A stretch of 61,772 nucleotides of DNA from Leclercia adecarboxylata (GTDB lineage Bacteria > Pseudomonadota > Gammaproteobacteria > Enterobacterales > Enterobacteriaceae), in contig DERO01000052.1 of NCBI GenBank assembly GCA_002360945.1, positions 1 to 61,772 on the forward strand, in the 5' to 3' direction. Below the pieces are notes generated by a model. It made no database searches. It worked only from the letters and a program-made list of their open reading frames with translations, and had not been told where the DNA came from. The position numbers and the translations under genes were made by a program. This document shows, piece after piece, positions 1 to 8,244 of the stretch; position 1 is the stretch's first letter; each line of letters begins with the position of its first letter.

Positions 1-103
1 TGCCGATGCCGATGCCGATGCAGACGCTGATGCTGATGCAGATGCCGACGCCGATGCGGATTCTGATGCCGACGCAGACGCCGATGCCGACGTCAAACTC
101 ACC
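1..103 (+). repeat. GAYGCN hexamer repeat encoding poly(Asp-Ala)
   Basis: Alternating GAT/GAC and GCN codons encode a run of Asp-Ala pairs at the left edge of the window. Synonymous third positions vary (gcc, gca, gct, gcg; gat, gac), so the protein pattern is kept while the DNA is only partly repetitive. The tract probably continues to the left. It is a likely site of slippage and length variation, and may be a flexible spacer between folded domains of the adhesin. Confidence 0.85.
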
Positions 104-1540
104 GTTACCGTCACCCCTGGCGATAAGACGACCGAGACGACGGATGACAAGATCATCCACATCAACGGCGGTAGCGGCGATCCTAATGGTTACGACATCC
201 AGAACGGCGTGATCGTGGCGATCGGCAGTAACGTGCACGTCTGGCTGACCCCGGATAGCCCGGACGGCAAGATTCAGGGCGACTTCGTGCCGAAGGCCGA
301 CAGCCCGGATCAGATCCACTACTACACCAGCCAGGGTAATGCCAACGCCAACAACGGCGATAAGACCCATACCGATATCTTTGTGGTCGGTGACCATACG
401 GGTGGTTACTACCAGCAGGGCGACTGGTCGCAGGATCACTATGAGTTCCGGCCGCTCAACGGCATTACCGGTAACCAGGGCTTACCGCAGAGCAGCGTAG
501 GTAAGGACTATATCTTTGTTCAGGGTAATGAGGCTGACTACACCGTTACCGGTGTCGATCATCCGCAGAACGGCAAAAACAACGACATAGATAACCTGCA
601 TGTGGTCGATAACGAGACCGGGAAGTCGCCGTTCCAGAACGCCAACGGCATCGAGGGCGTTGTTTTTGGGGACGGGCCTTCTGGAACGCACGGTGGCAGT
701 ACCACCGTCAGCACTACGGTCACTCTGAACCTCGACGTGAATCTCGAAAGCTCAGACAGCGGCGACCACCTAAAAAGCATCACGCTGGACGGCATACCTG
801 AGGGGGCGACCTTTACGGGTAATCATACCAACGTCATGTACGATGCGGAGCACGGCACCTACACCCTGGAATTTGATAACGACACCTCGCACTTTACCGG
901 GCAGGTCAGCGTTGAACTTCCGGGCTCTGAGCACGATTTAGGCGAGATCACGCTGACAGTGGATTCTACCGCTGTCGATCAGCACGAAACCGACTTCACC
1001 TTTGATGGCGAAGAGGGCGGAACCATCGTCAGCGAAAGCCACGGCGGGGAAGAGCATGCCGATGACGCTGTCGACGACGATCACTCTCTGATGACCAGCC
1101 ACAGCGTTGAGGAGAATCATGCCGATCACGATGGTGAGGAGAGCGATAAGCAGACGCATTCCAGTAACCTGGATGCTGACGATCACGCCACCTCGTTAAT
1201 CGACGACGACAATTTGATGCTCAGCACCACGACCCCAGACAACAGCGAAGCGGGTAATACGCAGTTGGGCGACACCCAGAGTGAAACGCTCGCCACACTG
1301 CAAAACGCCAGCCCGGGTCAGGACGAGCAGTTGAACTTCAGCGATCTCATTCACGATGACGAACATCACGATCTCAGCAACCTGATTCAGGCCGGCCCGC
1401 AGAGCGACGCGGCTGACGGTCCGGCGGAGATCGAACACGTTCCCGCTGAAGGCGGCGAGATAGCCGGAACGGACGGTTACGATGCCGGTAACGACGAGAT
1501 GCTGAATAACCTGATCGCCAAACCGGAAGAGCACGCCTGA
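2..1540 (+). CDS. C-terminal part of a giant type I-secreted adhesin (BapA/LapA-like), 5' end outside window
   Basis: The frame is open from base 2 with no start of its own, so these 512 residues are the end of a longer protein; a GTG at 209 is internal. The first 34 codons are almost pure Asp-Ala dipeptides with one Ser-Asp. Next comes a Gly/Asn/Asp-rich beta-type region, then a strongly acidic, His-rich stretch (about residues 345-440). The end carries LNFSDLI and DLSNLI motifs, which resemble the C-terminal target region of type I-secreted adhesins (VC_A0849 class). The three export genes follow at once, in the order seen in Salmonella bapABCD. Inferred role: surface adhesion or biofilm. 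No classical RTX nonapeptides are visible in this part. The family call is fairly sure; the ligand is unknown. Confidence 0.8.
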   Translation, partial: ADADADADADADADADADADSDADADADADVKLTVTVTPGDKTTETTDDKIIHINGGSGDPNGYDIQNGVIVAIGSNVHVWLTPDSPDGKIQGDFVPKADSPDQIHYYTSQGNANANNGDKTHTDIFVVGDHTGGYYQQGDWSQDHYEFRPLNGITGNQGLPQSSVGKDYIFVQGNEADYTVTGVDHPQNGKNNDIDNLHVVDNETGKSPFQNANGIEGVVFGDGPSGTHGGSTTVSTTVTLNLDVNLESSDSGDHLKSITLDGIPEGATFTGNHTNVMYDAEHGTYTLEFDNDTSHFTGQVSVELPGSEHDLGEITLTVDSTAVDQHETDFTFDGEEGGTIVSESHGGEEHADDAVDDDHSLMTSHSVEENHADHDGEESDKQTHSSNLDADDHATSLIDDDNLMLSTTTPDNSEAGNTQLGDTQSETLATLQNASPGQDEQLNFSDLIHDDEHHDLSNLIQAGPQSDAADGPAEIEHVPAEGGEIAGTDGYDAGNDEMLNNLIAKPEEHA

Positions 1541-1546
1541 TCGACC

Positions 1547-1578
1547 GCCGCGCAGGGTGCAGTTGGACTCTGCGCGGC
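1547..1578 (+). terminator. hairpin after the adhesin gene, possible attenuator
   Basis: A 9-bp perfect GC-rich stem (GCCGCGCAG with CTGCGCGGC) lies 6 bases after the adhesin stop codon. No U-run follows, so it is not a classical intrinsic terminator. It could stabilise the adhesin mRNA 3' end or reduce read-through into the secretion genes. Its function is inferred from position only. Confidence 0.45.
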
Positions 1579-1721
1579 AACAAAGATGATGTGAATTCAG
1601 GTCAGACGAGGGATGACGTCCGATCATAAACCCGCAGGATGCATTTTATCCCTCGGTTTGATGGGATTTTCTCTGGTGGACATTGTTCCATAATCAAGGG
1701 ATGTGAAGGAAAAACAACAAG

Positions 1722-3071
1722 ATGAAACAGTATAGTCATATCGTAATGGGTGCGGCGCTGGTGTTGAGCGCGACGCAGAGCCAGGCCACTACCCTGGAGC
1801 AGGCCGTAAAAGACAGCCTGCTATGGCACCCGGAAGTTAACGCCTCGGTAAACAGTCGCTATTCCGCCGATCAGGATCTCCGCGCCGCCAAAGGCGGTTA
1901 TCTGCCGACCCTGGATCTCACCGCCGGTACCGGTTGGGAGCAAACCGATAACGCCAGCACCCGTGCGGGAGGCGATCATCTGCGTGATTTGCACCGCAGC
2001 GAGTCCGCCATCAACCTGCGACAGAACGTCTTCAATGGTTTTGCGACCACCAGCGAAGTGGGCCGCCAGAAAGCGACGGTCAACTCGCGTGCCTGGACGG
2101 TAATGAACACCAGCGAATCCACCGCCCTGCAGGCGATCCAGAGCTATCTCGACGTGCTGATGCGCCAGAAGATGGTGGCGCTGGCAGAAGACAACCTAAA
2201 GAACCACGAGCGGGTCTTCGATCAGATCCGCCTGCGTACCGAGCAGGGCGTGGGCCGTCAGGCAGACTTTGAGCAGGCGCAAGCCCGTCTGGCACAGGCG
2301 CGCAACAATCTGCTGACCGAGCAGACCAACCTTGAAGACTCCCGCGCCAACTACCAGAGCATCACCGGCAAAGAACCGGATACCCTGGTGATGCCCGCTA
2401 AAATCACGGTTCCCGCCTCGCTGGACGCCGCGCGGAAGGTGATGCTGGAAAACAACCCGCTGCTGAAGCAGGCGGATGCCGATGTGGAAGCCACCCGCCA
2501 ACAATATGAGGCGGCAAAATCGCGCTTTTACCCGGATGTGAACGTTGAAGTCGGTCGTACCATGGATAACAACATCGATGGCACCCGCGGGCACAGCCAG
2601 GAGTGGCAGGCGATGCTGCGCATGCGCTACAACCTGTATAACGGCGGCAGCGACCAGGCCACGATCACCTCTTACGCCTACAAAATGAAAGAGGCGCAGG
2701 ATGTGAAAAACAACGCCCAGCGTCAGCTGAACGAAGATCTGCGTCTGGCCTGGAACGCCCTGAGAAACGCCAGTCAGCAGGTGCCGATCGCCAAAGAGTA
2801 TGCCGATCGCAGCGTGCAGGTACGTAGCGCCTATCAGGAGCAGTTCAGTCTGGGCGACCGTACCCTGCTCGATATGCTCGACAGCGAAAACGAAGTGTTC
2901 AGCGCCCAGCGCCGCTACGTTGAACTGCAGTTCGTCGACATGTTTACTACCTACCGCATCAGCGCCCGTACCGGCGAGTTGCTCAAAAGCCTGAACATTC
3001 AGGCACCGTCGGCAGCGCAGCCGCTTGATCAGGCGCAGCGTTCACAGACGGAGCTGCCTGAATTAAAATAA
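1722..3071 (+). CDS. TolC-family outer-membrane channel of the adhesin exporter (BapB/LapE-like)
   Basis: This 449-residue protein starts with a signal peptide (cleavage probably after QSQA, about residue 22) and has the two-fold repeated long-helix architecture of TolC-like type I secretion channels. LxxAVxxSLxxHPEV at the mature N terminus and LYNGGS near residue 305 are typical of the LapE/AggA branch. It should form the trimeric outer-membrane exit duct for the upstream adhesin. It starts 181 bp after the adhesin stop, with AAGGAAAAA before the ATG. Housekeeping tolC is elsewhere in enterics, so this is a dedicated channel. Confidence 0.88.
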   Translation: MKQYSHIVMGAALVLSATQSQATTLEQAVKDSLLWHPEVNASVNSRYSADQDLRAAKGGYLPTLDLTAGTGWEQTDNASTRAGGDHLRDLHRSESAINLRQNVFNGFATTSEVGRQKATVNSRAWTVMNTSESTALQAIQSYLDVLMRQKMVALAEDNLKNHERVFDQIRLRTEQGVGRQADFEQAQARLAQARNNLLTEQTNLEDSRANYQSITGKEPDTLVMPAKITVPASLDAARKVMLENNPLLKQADADVEATRQQYEAAKSRFYPDVNVEVGRTMDNNIDGTRGHSQEWQAMLRMRYNLYNGGSDQATITSYAYKMKEAQDVKNNAQRQLNEDLRLAWNALRNASQQVPIAKEYADRSVQVRSAYQEQFSLGDRTLLDMLDSENEVFSAQRRYVELQFVDMFTTYRISARTGELLKSLNIQAPSAAQPLDQAQRSQTELPELK

Positions 3072-3173
3072 GCCGCCTTTAAAGGCTGACGGGGTTATTG
3101 CTGGCAAAACGACCGGCAATATCCCCTCTTTTTTATCCCTGCGACCGCCGTCTGCAGAACACTGAGGCAGAGA

Positions 3174-5360
3174 ATGACGCCTGATATTGACTCCCCCGAT
3201 CGCATCGAGATGACCCCGCAGGCGCAGGGCAGACAGGATCCCCGGCAAAGCCATGACGATCCGCTGCTGGATGCGCTGATGATCGTCTGTAAATTGCATA
3301 ACATCGCCACCAGCCGCAACGTCCTGACCACCGGTCTGCCGCTGGAAGCTCACACCCTGACGATGGAGAGCTTTCCACGCGCCGCCGGACGGGCAGGGCT
3401 CAAGGCGCGGGTGGTGCAGCGGCCGCTGGAAAACATCACCGCGATGTCTCTGCCCGCCGTTCTGCTGCTGAAAAACAATCAGACCGCGGTGTTGATTGGC
3501 TGGGACGATCAACAGCGCGCGCGACTGCTGCCGAGTGAGACGGAAGGCGGTGAGATTACCGTAGCGCCGGAGACGCTGGCGGAGAACTACAGCGGGCGGG
3601 TGATCTTTATCTCTCCGGAACATGAGTTTGATGCTCAACCAACGGCCACGCTGCCGCGCACCAAGGCCTGGTTCCAGGACACGCTTAAACTGTCGAAATT
3701 CCTCTACCTGGATGCAGTGGTCGCCAGTTTCCTGGTTAACCTGGTGGCGCTCGCCGCCCCGCTGTTTGTGATGAACGTCTATGACCGGGTGGTGCCCAAT
3801 CAGGCTACCGCTACTCTGTGGGTGCTGGCCATCGGCATCAGCATCGCGTTCGTGTTCGATTTTGTGCTGAAGATCCTGCGGGGCATTTGCCTCGATCTGG
3901 CAGGTAAAAAGACCGATCTGGTGGTCTCCTCGGCGCTGTTCGAGCGGCTGTTGGGGATGAAGATGAAGCTCCGCCCGCAGCGGGTAGGGAGCTTCGCGCA
4001 GAACTTCCAGGAGTTCCAGTCGATCCGCGACTTCCTGTCGTCCCTGACCCTGACCGCCTTTATCGATTTGCCGTTTACCCTGCTGATCCTGCTGGTGATT
4101 GGCATCATCGGCGGTCCGCTGGTATTTATCCCGCTGCTCTGCTACCCGCTGGCGCTGCTGGTGAACTGGCTGATCCAGCGCCCGCTGATGTCGCGGGTCA
4201 AGAAAACCTACCAGCTCTCCAACGAACGTCAGGCGATGCTAGTGGAGACGCTGACCGGCCTGGATGCTATCAAGATCAACAACGCCCAGAGCGAGCGCCA
4301 GTACCAGTGGGAGCATCTAACCGGCCAGCTCAGCAAGCTGGAGCTGCGGGTGAAGTCGCTCTCCTACGTGGCGGTGAACTTTACTACCTGGCTGCAGCAG
4401 TTCAGCGGCGTGGCCATTATCGTGGCCGGGGTCTATATCATTATTGGCGGCAACCTGAGCATGGGCGGGTTGATCGCCTGCTACCTGCTGCACCGCCGCG
4501 CCATGATGCCCATCGGCCAGCTGTGCAGCCTGATCACCCGCTACCAGCGGGCGCGGATGACCAAAGGCACCATTGACCGAATGATGGGGCTGGAACAGGA
4601 GGTGCAGGATGACGAGGTGCCGCTGAAGCGCGAAACCCTCTCCGGCGCCATTGAATTGCGCGACGTCACTTTCGTCTACCCGGGCAACCAGTACGCCTCG
4701 CTCAGCAACGTCTCGCTGACCATCCAGCCCGGCGAGAAGGTGGGGATCATCGGCCGCAGCGGGTCGGGCAAAAGCTCGCTGGCGAAACTGCTGGTCGGCT
4801 TTTATCAACCGGACAGCGGCAATGTGCTGATCGACGGCATTGATGCCCGCCAGATAGACGTCCACGATCTGCGCCATAACATCGGCTATGCCCCGCAGGA
4901 TATCCACCTGTTCAGCGGCACCCTGCGGGAGAATCTGGTCTATGGCGCCAGCTACGTTGACGACGAGACCATGCTGCGGGTCGCCACCCTGACCGGGGTA
5001 CATGAGTTCGCCCGCCGCCATCCGTCTGGTTACAACATGCAGGTGGGCGAGCGGGGGATGAGTCTCTCCGGCGGCCAGCGGCAGGCGGTCGCGCTGGCGC
5101 GCGCGCTGCTGCTCGATCCCCCGGTGCTGCTAATGGATGAACCCACCAGCTCGATGGATAATACCAGCGAAGATCTGATTAAAAAGGCGTTGATACCGGT
5201 CATCAGCAACAAAACGCTGCTGATGGTGACGCACCGTGCATCGCTGCTGACGTTGGTGGACCGTCTGATTATCGTCGACAACGGCAAAATCATTGCCGAC
5301 GGTCCGAAAGAGAGCGTCATGAGCGCGCTGAAGAAGGGACAAATTCATGCGAATCGTTGA
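3174..5360 (+). CDS. Type I secretion ABC transporter with degenerate C39-like domain (BapC/LapB-like)
   Basis: A 728-residue exporter. Residues about 28-150 form a C39-peptidase-like domain. The usual position of the catalytic Cys is Ala (DPLLDAL), so it should bind substrate rather than cut it. An ABC transmembrane domain follows (about 165-455), then an ATPase with Walker A GRSGSGKSS at 527-535, signature LSGGQ at 631-635 and Walker B VLLMDE ending at D655/E656. It should power export of the adhesin in one step with the flanking TolC-like and HlyD-like proteins. The 3' end overlaps the next gene by 14 bp, indicating translational coupling. The 102-bp gap before it contains no gene. Confidence 0.9.
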   Translation: MTPDIDSPDRIEMTPQAQGRQDPRQSHDDPLLDALMIVCKLHNIATSRNVLTTGLPLEAHTLTMESFPRAAGRAGLKARVVQRPLENITAMSLPAVLLLKNNQTAVLIGWDDQQRARLLPSETEGGEITVAPETLAENYSGRVIFISPEHEFDAQPTATLPRTKAWFQDTLKLSKFLYLDAVVASFLVNLVALAAPLFVMNVYDRVVPNQATATLWVLAIGISIAFVFDFVLKILRGICLDLAGKKTDLVVSSALFERLLGMKMKLRPQRVGSFAQNFQEFQSIRDFLSSLTLTAFIDLPFTLLILLVIGIIGGPLVFIPLLCYPLALLVNWLIQRPLMSRVKKTYQLSNERQAMLVETLTGLDAIKINNAQSERQYQWEHLTGQLSKLELRVKSLSYVAVNFTTWLQQFSGVAIIVAGVYIIIGGNLSMGGLIACYLLHRRAMMPIGQLCSLITRYQRARMTKGTIDRMMGLEQEVQDDEVPLKRETLSGAIELRDVTFVYPGNQYASLSNVSLTIQPGEKVGIIGRSGSGKSSLAKLLVGFYQPDSGNVLIDGIDARQIDVHDLRHNIGYAPQDIHLFSGTLRENLVYGASYVDDETMLRVATLTGVHEFARRHPSGYNMQVGERGMSLSGGQRQAVALARALLLDPPVLLMDEPTSSMDNTSEDLIKKALIPVISNKTLLMVTHRASLLTLVDRLIIVDNGKIIADGPKESVMSALKKGQIHANR

Positions 5361-6711
5361 GTCGCTTAGCCGCCTGATGAGCTGGCTGTCAGGAGATAAA
5401 CAGCCCGCGCCGTTCACCACCAATGAGGTGAACAAAGCCTTGCTGGATGATGCTCCGCGGGTGGTGCGCGTGACGCTGTGGGCCATTTTCGCCTTCTTTA
5501 TCGCCATGATCCTCTGGGCCTCGCTGGCGAGTATTGATGAGGTGACGCGCGGGGAAGGGCGGGCCATTCCCTCCTCCCGCCTGCAAAAGGTGCAGAATCT
5601 CGAAGGCGGGATCGTGGCCGAAGTCTTTGTGCACGAAGGCGAGGTGGTGAAAGCCGGGGCGCCGCTGCTGCGTCTGGACGATACCCAGTTTCGCTCCAAC
5701 GCCGGGGAGTCCGATGCCGACCGGCTGGCACTGCAGGCGCGGATCCAGCGTCTGACCGCCCAGCTTGACGATGCCACAACCCTGACCCTGGCACCGGAGA
5801 TTGTGCAGAAGGCGCCGGATATCGCCAGTGGCGAGATGGAGCTGTTCGCCAGCGTGAACAAACGCATCCAGAGCGAGCTGGCCGGGCTTAACGAACAGCT
5901 GGTACAGAAGAAGCAGGAGCTGCTCGACTTCCAGGGCAAGGTCAGTCAGTACCGCCGTAGCCTGGGACTACAGCAGCAGGAGGTCGCCATGTCTGAACCT
6001 CTGGTGGCCAAAGGGGCCATCTCAAAAGTAGAGGTGCTGCGCCTGCGTCGTGGCGTGGTGGAAACCCAGGGGCAGCTGGACTCGGTGCTGCTCGCCATCC
6101 CCCGGGCCGAAGCGGCCATCAAGGAGATCGAAAGCAAGGTCAGCGAAACGCGGGGTCGTTACCGCAGCGAGGCTCTGGGGCAGCTCAACGAGGCGCGAAC
6201 CGATCTCAGCAAAATAGAGGCCTCGGGCAAGGCGATTTCCGACCGGGTGAACCGCACCCTGGTGACCTCGCCGGTACGCGGCATCGTGCAGCAGTTGATG
6301 GTCAACACCATCGGCGGTGTGATCCAGCCGGGTAACGACCTGGTGGAGATTGTTCCGCTGGATGACAACCTGCTGGTGGAAGCCAAAATCCGCCCGCAGG
6401 ACATCGCGTTTTTGCGTCCAGGTCAGGAAGCGACGGTGAAATTTACCGCCTATGACTACACCATCTATGGCGGGCTGAAGGGCACCCTGGAGCAGATCAG
6501 CCCCGACACGGTGACCGACAAAGACGGGAAGAGTTTTTACATAATTCGTCTGCGCACCGACAAAAACCACCTCGGTACGGATGAGAAACCGCTGCTGATT
6601 ATTCCGGGGATGGTGGCCTCGGTGGATATTATTACCGGCAAGAAAACGGTGATGGCTTACCTGCTGAAACCGATTCTGCGCGCCAGAGCAGAGGCGTTCC
6701 GCGAGCGTTAA
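5347..6711 (+). CDS. HlyD-family periplasmic adaptor (BapD/LapC-like)
   Basis: This 454-residue membrane-fusion protein has a short cytoplasmic N terminus and one transmembrane helix at about residues 41-61. A lipoyl half-motif follows (LEGGIVAEVFVHEGEVVKAG), then long coiled-coil hairpin helices (about 130-290), and the second lipoyl half and beta-barrel (VRGIVQQLMVNTIGGVIQPG onward). It bridges the ABC transporter in the inner membrane to the TolC-like channel. The start overlaps the ABC gene by 14 bp. It is the last gene of the operon and is followed at once by a strong terminator. Confidence 0.9.
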   Translation: MRIVESLSRLMSWLSGDKQPAPFTTNEVNKALLDDAPRVVRVTLWAIFAFFIAMILWASLASIDEVTRGEGRAIPSSRLQKVQNLEGGIVAEVFVHEGEVVKAGAPLLRLDDTQFRSNAGESDADRLALQARIQRLTAQLDDATTLTLAPEIVQKAPDIASGEMELFASVNKRIQSELAGLNEQLVQKKQELLDFQGKVSQYRRSLGLQQQEVAMSEPLVAKGAISKVEVLRLRRGVVETQGQLDSVLLAIPRAEAAIKEIESKVSETRGRYRSEALGQLNEARTDLSKIEASGKAISDRVNRTLVTSPVRGIVQQLMVNTIGGVIQPGNDLVEIVPLDDNLLVEAKIRPQDIAFLRPGQEATVKFTAYDYTIYGGLKGTLEQISPDTVTDKDGKSFYIIRLRTDKNHLGTDEKPLLIIPGMVASVDIITGKKTVMAYLLKPILRARAEAFRER

Positions 6712-6718
6712 AAATGGA

Positions 6719-6746
6719 AACAGCCCCCTCCGGGGGAGGGGGCTGT
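6719..6746. terminator. bidirectional intrinsic terminator between the secretion operon and yaiL
   Basis: A perfect C/G-rich inverted repeat (CAGCCCCCTCC, loop, GGAGGGGGCTG) sits between the convergent ends of the HlyD-like gene and yaiL. It should end both transcripts. A short A-run precedes it, but the T-run is poor. Confidence 0.75.
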
Positions 6747-6751
6747 AAGGA

Positions 6752-7291
6752 TTACCACATCAGATCGTCCGGCACGACGAAATCGGCGTACGGATCGTCT
6801 TCGTCCTTCGCTTCCTGAGTCAGTTCGCTGCTTAACACGATATAGCTCGCATCACGCTGGGAAATTTTCTCGGCGACGATAGCGGGGATAATCGCATATT
6901 CGCTCTCACGGCCCGCGTCGGCAACCAGACGAGCAATAGCGAGACGGCCATTGATCAGCTGCGCCTGGGTGGTCTTATCGACATAGATTTTTTTAATCAG
7001 GTTATTGTCGGTGAAGTTAAAACCGATATCCCCTTTTGTCACCACGATCCGGTTCATCTCAATCAACTGCTTGATCTGCGCCTTATACTCTTTCGCCAGC
7101 GTGGCCTGCTTCTGCTGCTCGCTCAACTCTTTATCGCGCTCAAGTTGCGCCTGCTTGTTCACTTCCACCGCTTCGCGCGCCTCACGCGCCTGAACGCGGG
7201 ATTTTTTGGCGGTACGCTGCACTTTCGCCATTTTTTTGCTGGAGACTAAGCCAGCTTTAAGCATCTGTTCCTGGAGTGTGAGTTTGGTCAT
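6752..7291 (-). CDS. yaiL: YaiL, DUF2058 nucleic-acid-associated protein
   Basis: This 179-residue protein matches the E. coli YaiL family in length and in its landmarks: MTKLTLQEQMLKAGL at the start, a Lys/Arg-rich, highly charged helix (about 18-70), GDIGFNFTDNNLIKKI in the middle and a C-terminal DDPYADFVVPDDLMW. It is annotated in databases as a polynucleotide-associated protein of unknown mechanism. In K-12 the gene lies in a different chromosomal region, so here it is either moved or a second copy. Its neighbours give no functional hint. Confidence 0.85.
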   Translation of the reverse strand: MTKLTLQEQMLKAGLVSSKKMAKVQRTAKKSRVQAREAREAVEVNKQAQLERDKELSEQQKQATLAKEYKAQIKQLIEMNRIVVTKGDIGFNFTDNNLIKKIYVDKTTQAQLINGRLAIARLVADAGRESEYAIIPAIVAEKISQRDASYIVLSSELTQEAKDEDDPYADFVVPDDLMW

Positions 7292-7357
7292 GTTCGTTTC
7301 TGAAAGCTGTCAAATGATTGGCTGATTATACCCTGGAGGACGTCCAGGGCACAGTAT

Positions 7358-7897
7358 TCAGGACAGCTGGAACGCCGCTGCGTCTGTCACCTGCGCAAAA
7401 CCGGCCTCGAGCAGCGCCAGAGTGACATCATGAATGGCTTTCGCGCTGAGCTGAGATTTATCCAGCTCAAAACTGAGCACCGCATCTTTTAACACCGTCA
7501 TTTTTAAACCCAGATCGGCACCCATTCTGACGGTGGAGTTGACACAAAAGCCTGCCACGGCACCGATAACCACCACCTCTAAAATATTGGCCTCCTGGAG
7601 ATGCGCCAGTAACCCCGTAGAGCTGAACGCGGAAGAAGTATGTTTGATAAATACCGGCTCGCCAGGATGCTCTTCAAATGATTCCAGCGGCTGGCTTGCT
7701 GGCGAGCTGTGATGAAGAGGCGAACCCTGCTCAGGCGTCTGATGGCGCACATGAATGACGGGCGTGCCAGAGTTTCTGAATTTTTCAATTACCGAGGTCA
7801 TGTTTTCAATGGCGGTGTGAGGGAAGTAATCCACGCCCTGTTGGATTCTCTCTTTTACAAAATTCTGCATATCGATAATGAGTAGCGCTTTTGACAT
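7358..7897 (-). CDS. Isochorismatase-family cysteine hydrolase
   Basis: From the chosen ATG at 7897 the product has 179 residues. AGAGGG precedes that start at good spacing; a further in-frame ATG at 7927 would add ten residues unlike the family. The catalytic triad of the family is visible: Asp9 (LLIIDMQN), Lys85 (FIKHTSSAF) and Cys118 (GFCVNSTVR), with the cis-peptide region just before the Cys. Relatives hydrolyse nicotinamide, isochorismate or similar amides/ethers in the cytoplasm; the substrate here cannot be named. It is a single gene, 66 bp upstream of yaiL and possibly co-transcribed with it. Confidence 0.85.
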   Translation of the reverse strand: MSKALLIIDMQNFVKERIQQGVDYFPHTAIENMTSVIEKFRNSGTPVIHVRHQTPEQGSPLHHSSPASQPLESFEEHPGEPVFIKHTSSAFSSTGLLAHLQEANILEVVVIGAVAGFCVNSTVRMGADLGLKMTVLKDAVLSFELDKSQLSAKAIHDVTLALLEAGFAQVTDAAAFQLS

Positions 7898-7991
7898 ATT
7901 ACCCTCTGTAAACCGGAATGGTGGCATGGTGAGTGTGCGTTCAAGAGTAACTGTTTCTGCTCAGGGGCGTCAGCGCCCTGGTTTGGTGGGG

Positions 7992-8013
7992 GGGAGCTCC
8001 GATATTTCGGAGC
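7992..8013 (-). terminator. hairpin downstream of the small exported protein gene
   Basis: A 9-bp perfect inverted repeat GAGCTCCGA-TATT-TCGGAGCTC lies just past the stop codon of the minus-strand small gene. On that strand it is followed by a C-run, not a T-run, so it may be an mRNA 3' stabiliser rather than an efficient terminator. Confidence 0.55.
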
Positions 8014-8022
8014 TCTGGGGTC

Positions 8023-8244
8023 TTAGCGAACCACGTTACCGTGCTGTACGCAGTGACCATCATTGCAGTTAACCGCATCCACTCTGGCGGCGCGGTGGTT
8101 TCTTGCCTGCGCTGTAACCGTCGCGGCAGCTACCGGGTGGTCGGAGTTTGCCACTACCGCAGCGCGCTCAACTGGGTGAAAGATTACGCCGGCAAATGCA
8201 GAGCACGGGGCGATTAAGGCCAGAACGATCAGGATTCTCTTCAT
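8023..8244 (-). CDS. Small exported protein of unknown function
   Basis: A 73-residue product with a clear Sec signal peptide (MKRILIVLALIAPCSAFA, cleavage after residue 18), leaving a 55-residue mature protein. It has two cysteines (60 and 65) that could form a disulfide, several His residues, and an Ala/Val/His-rich middle. GGAG lies 7 bases before the ATG and a hairpin follows the stop, so the gene looks genuine. I do not recognise the family. It is probably periplasmic and stands alone between the hydrolase gene and the island border. Confidence 0.65.
   Translation of the reverse strand: MKRILIVLALIAPCSAFAGVIFHPVERAAVVANSDHPVAAATVTAQARNHRAARVDAVNCNDGHCVQHGNVVR

Noticed and set aside
1..103. 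Possible CRISPR array
   Set aside because: The repeat is a continuous coding hexamer without spacers; no cas genes are present anywhere in the window.
1196..1627. Minus-strand open frame of 143 codons
   Set aside because: Antisense to the adhesin tail, whose frame is fixed by the Asp-Ala run and the C-terminal export signal.
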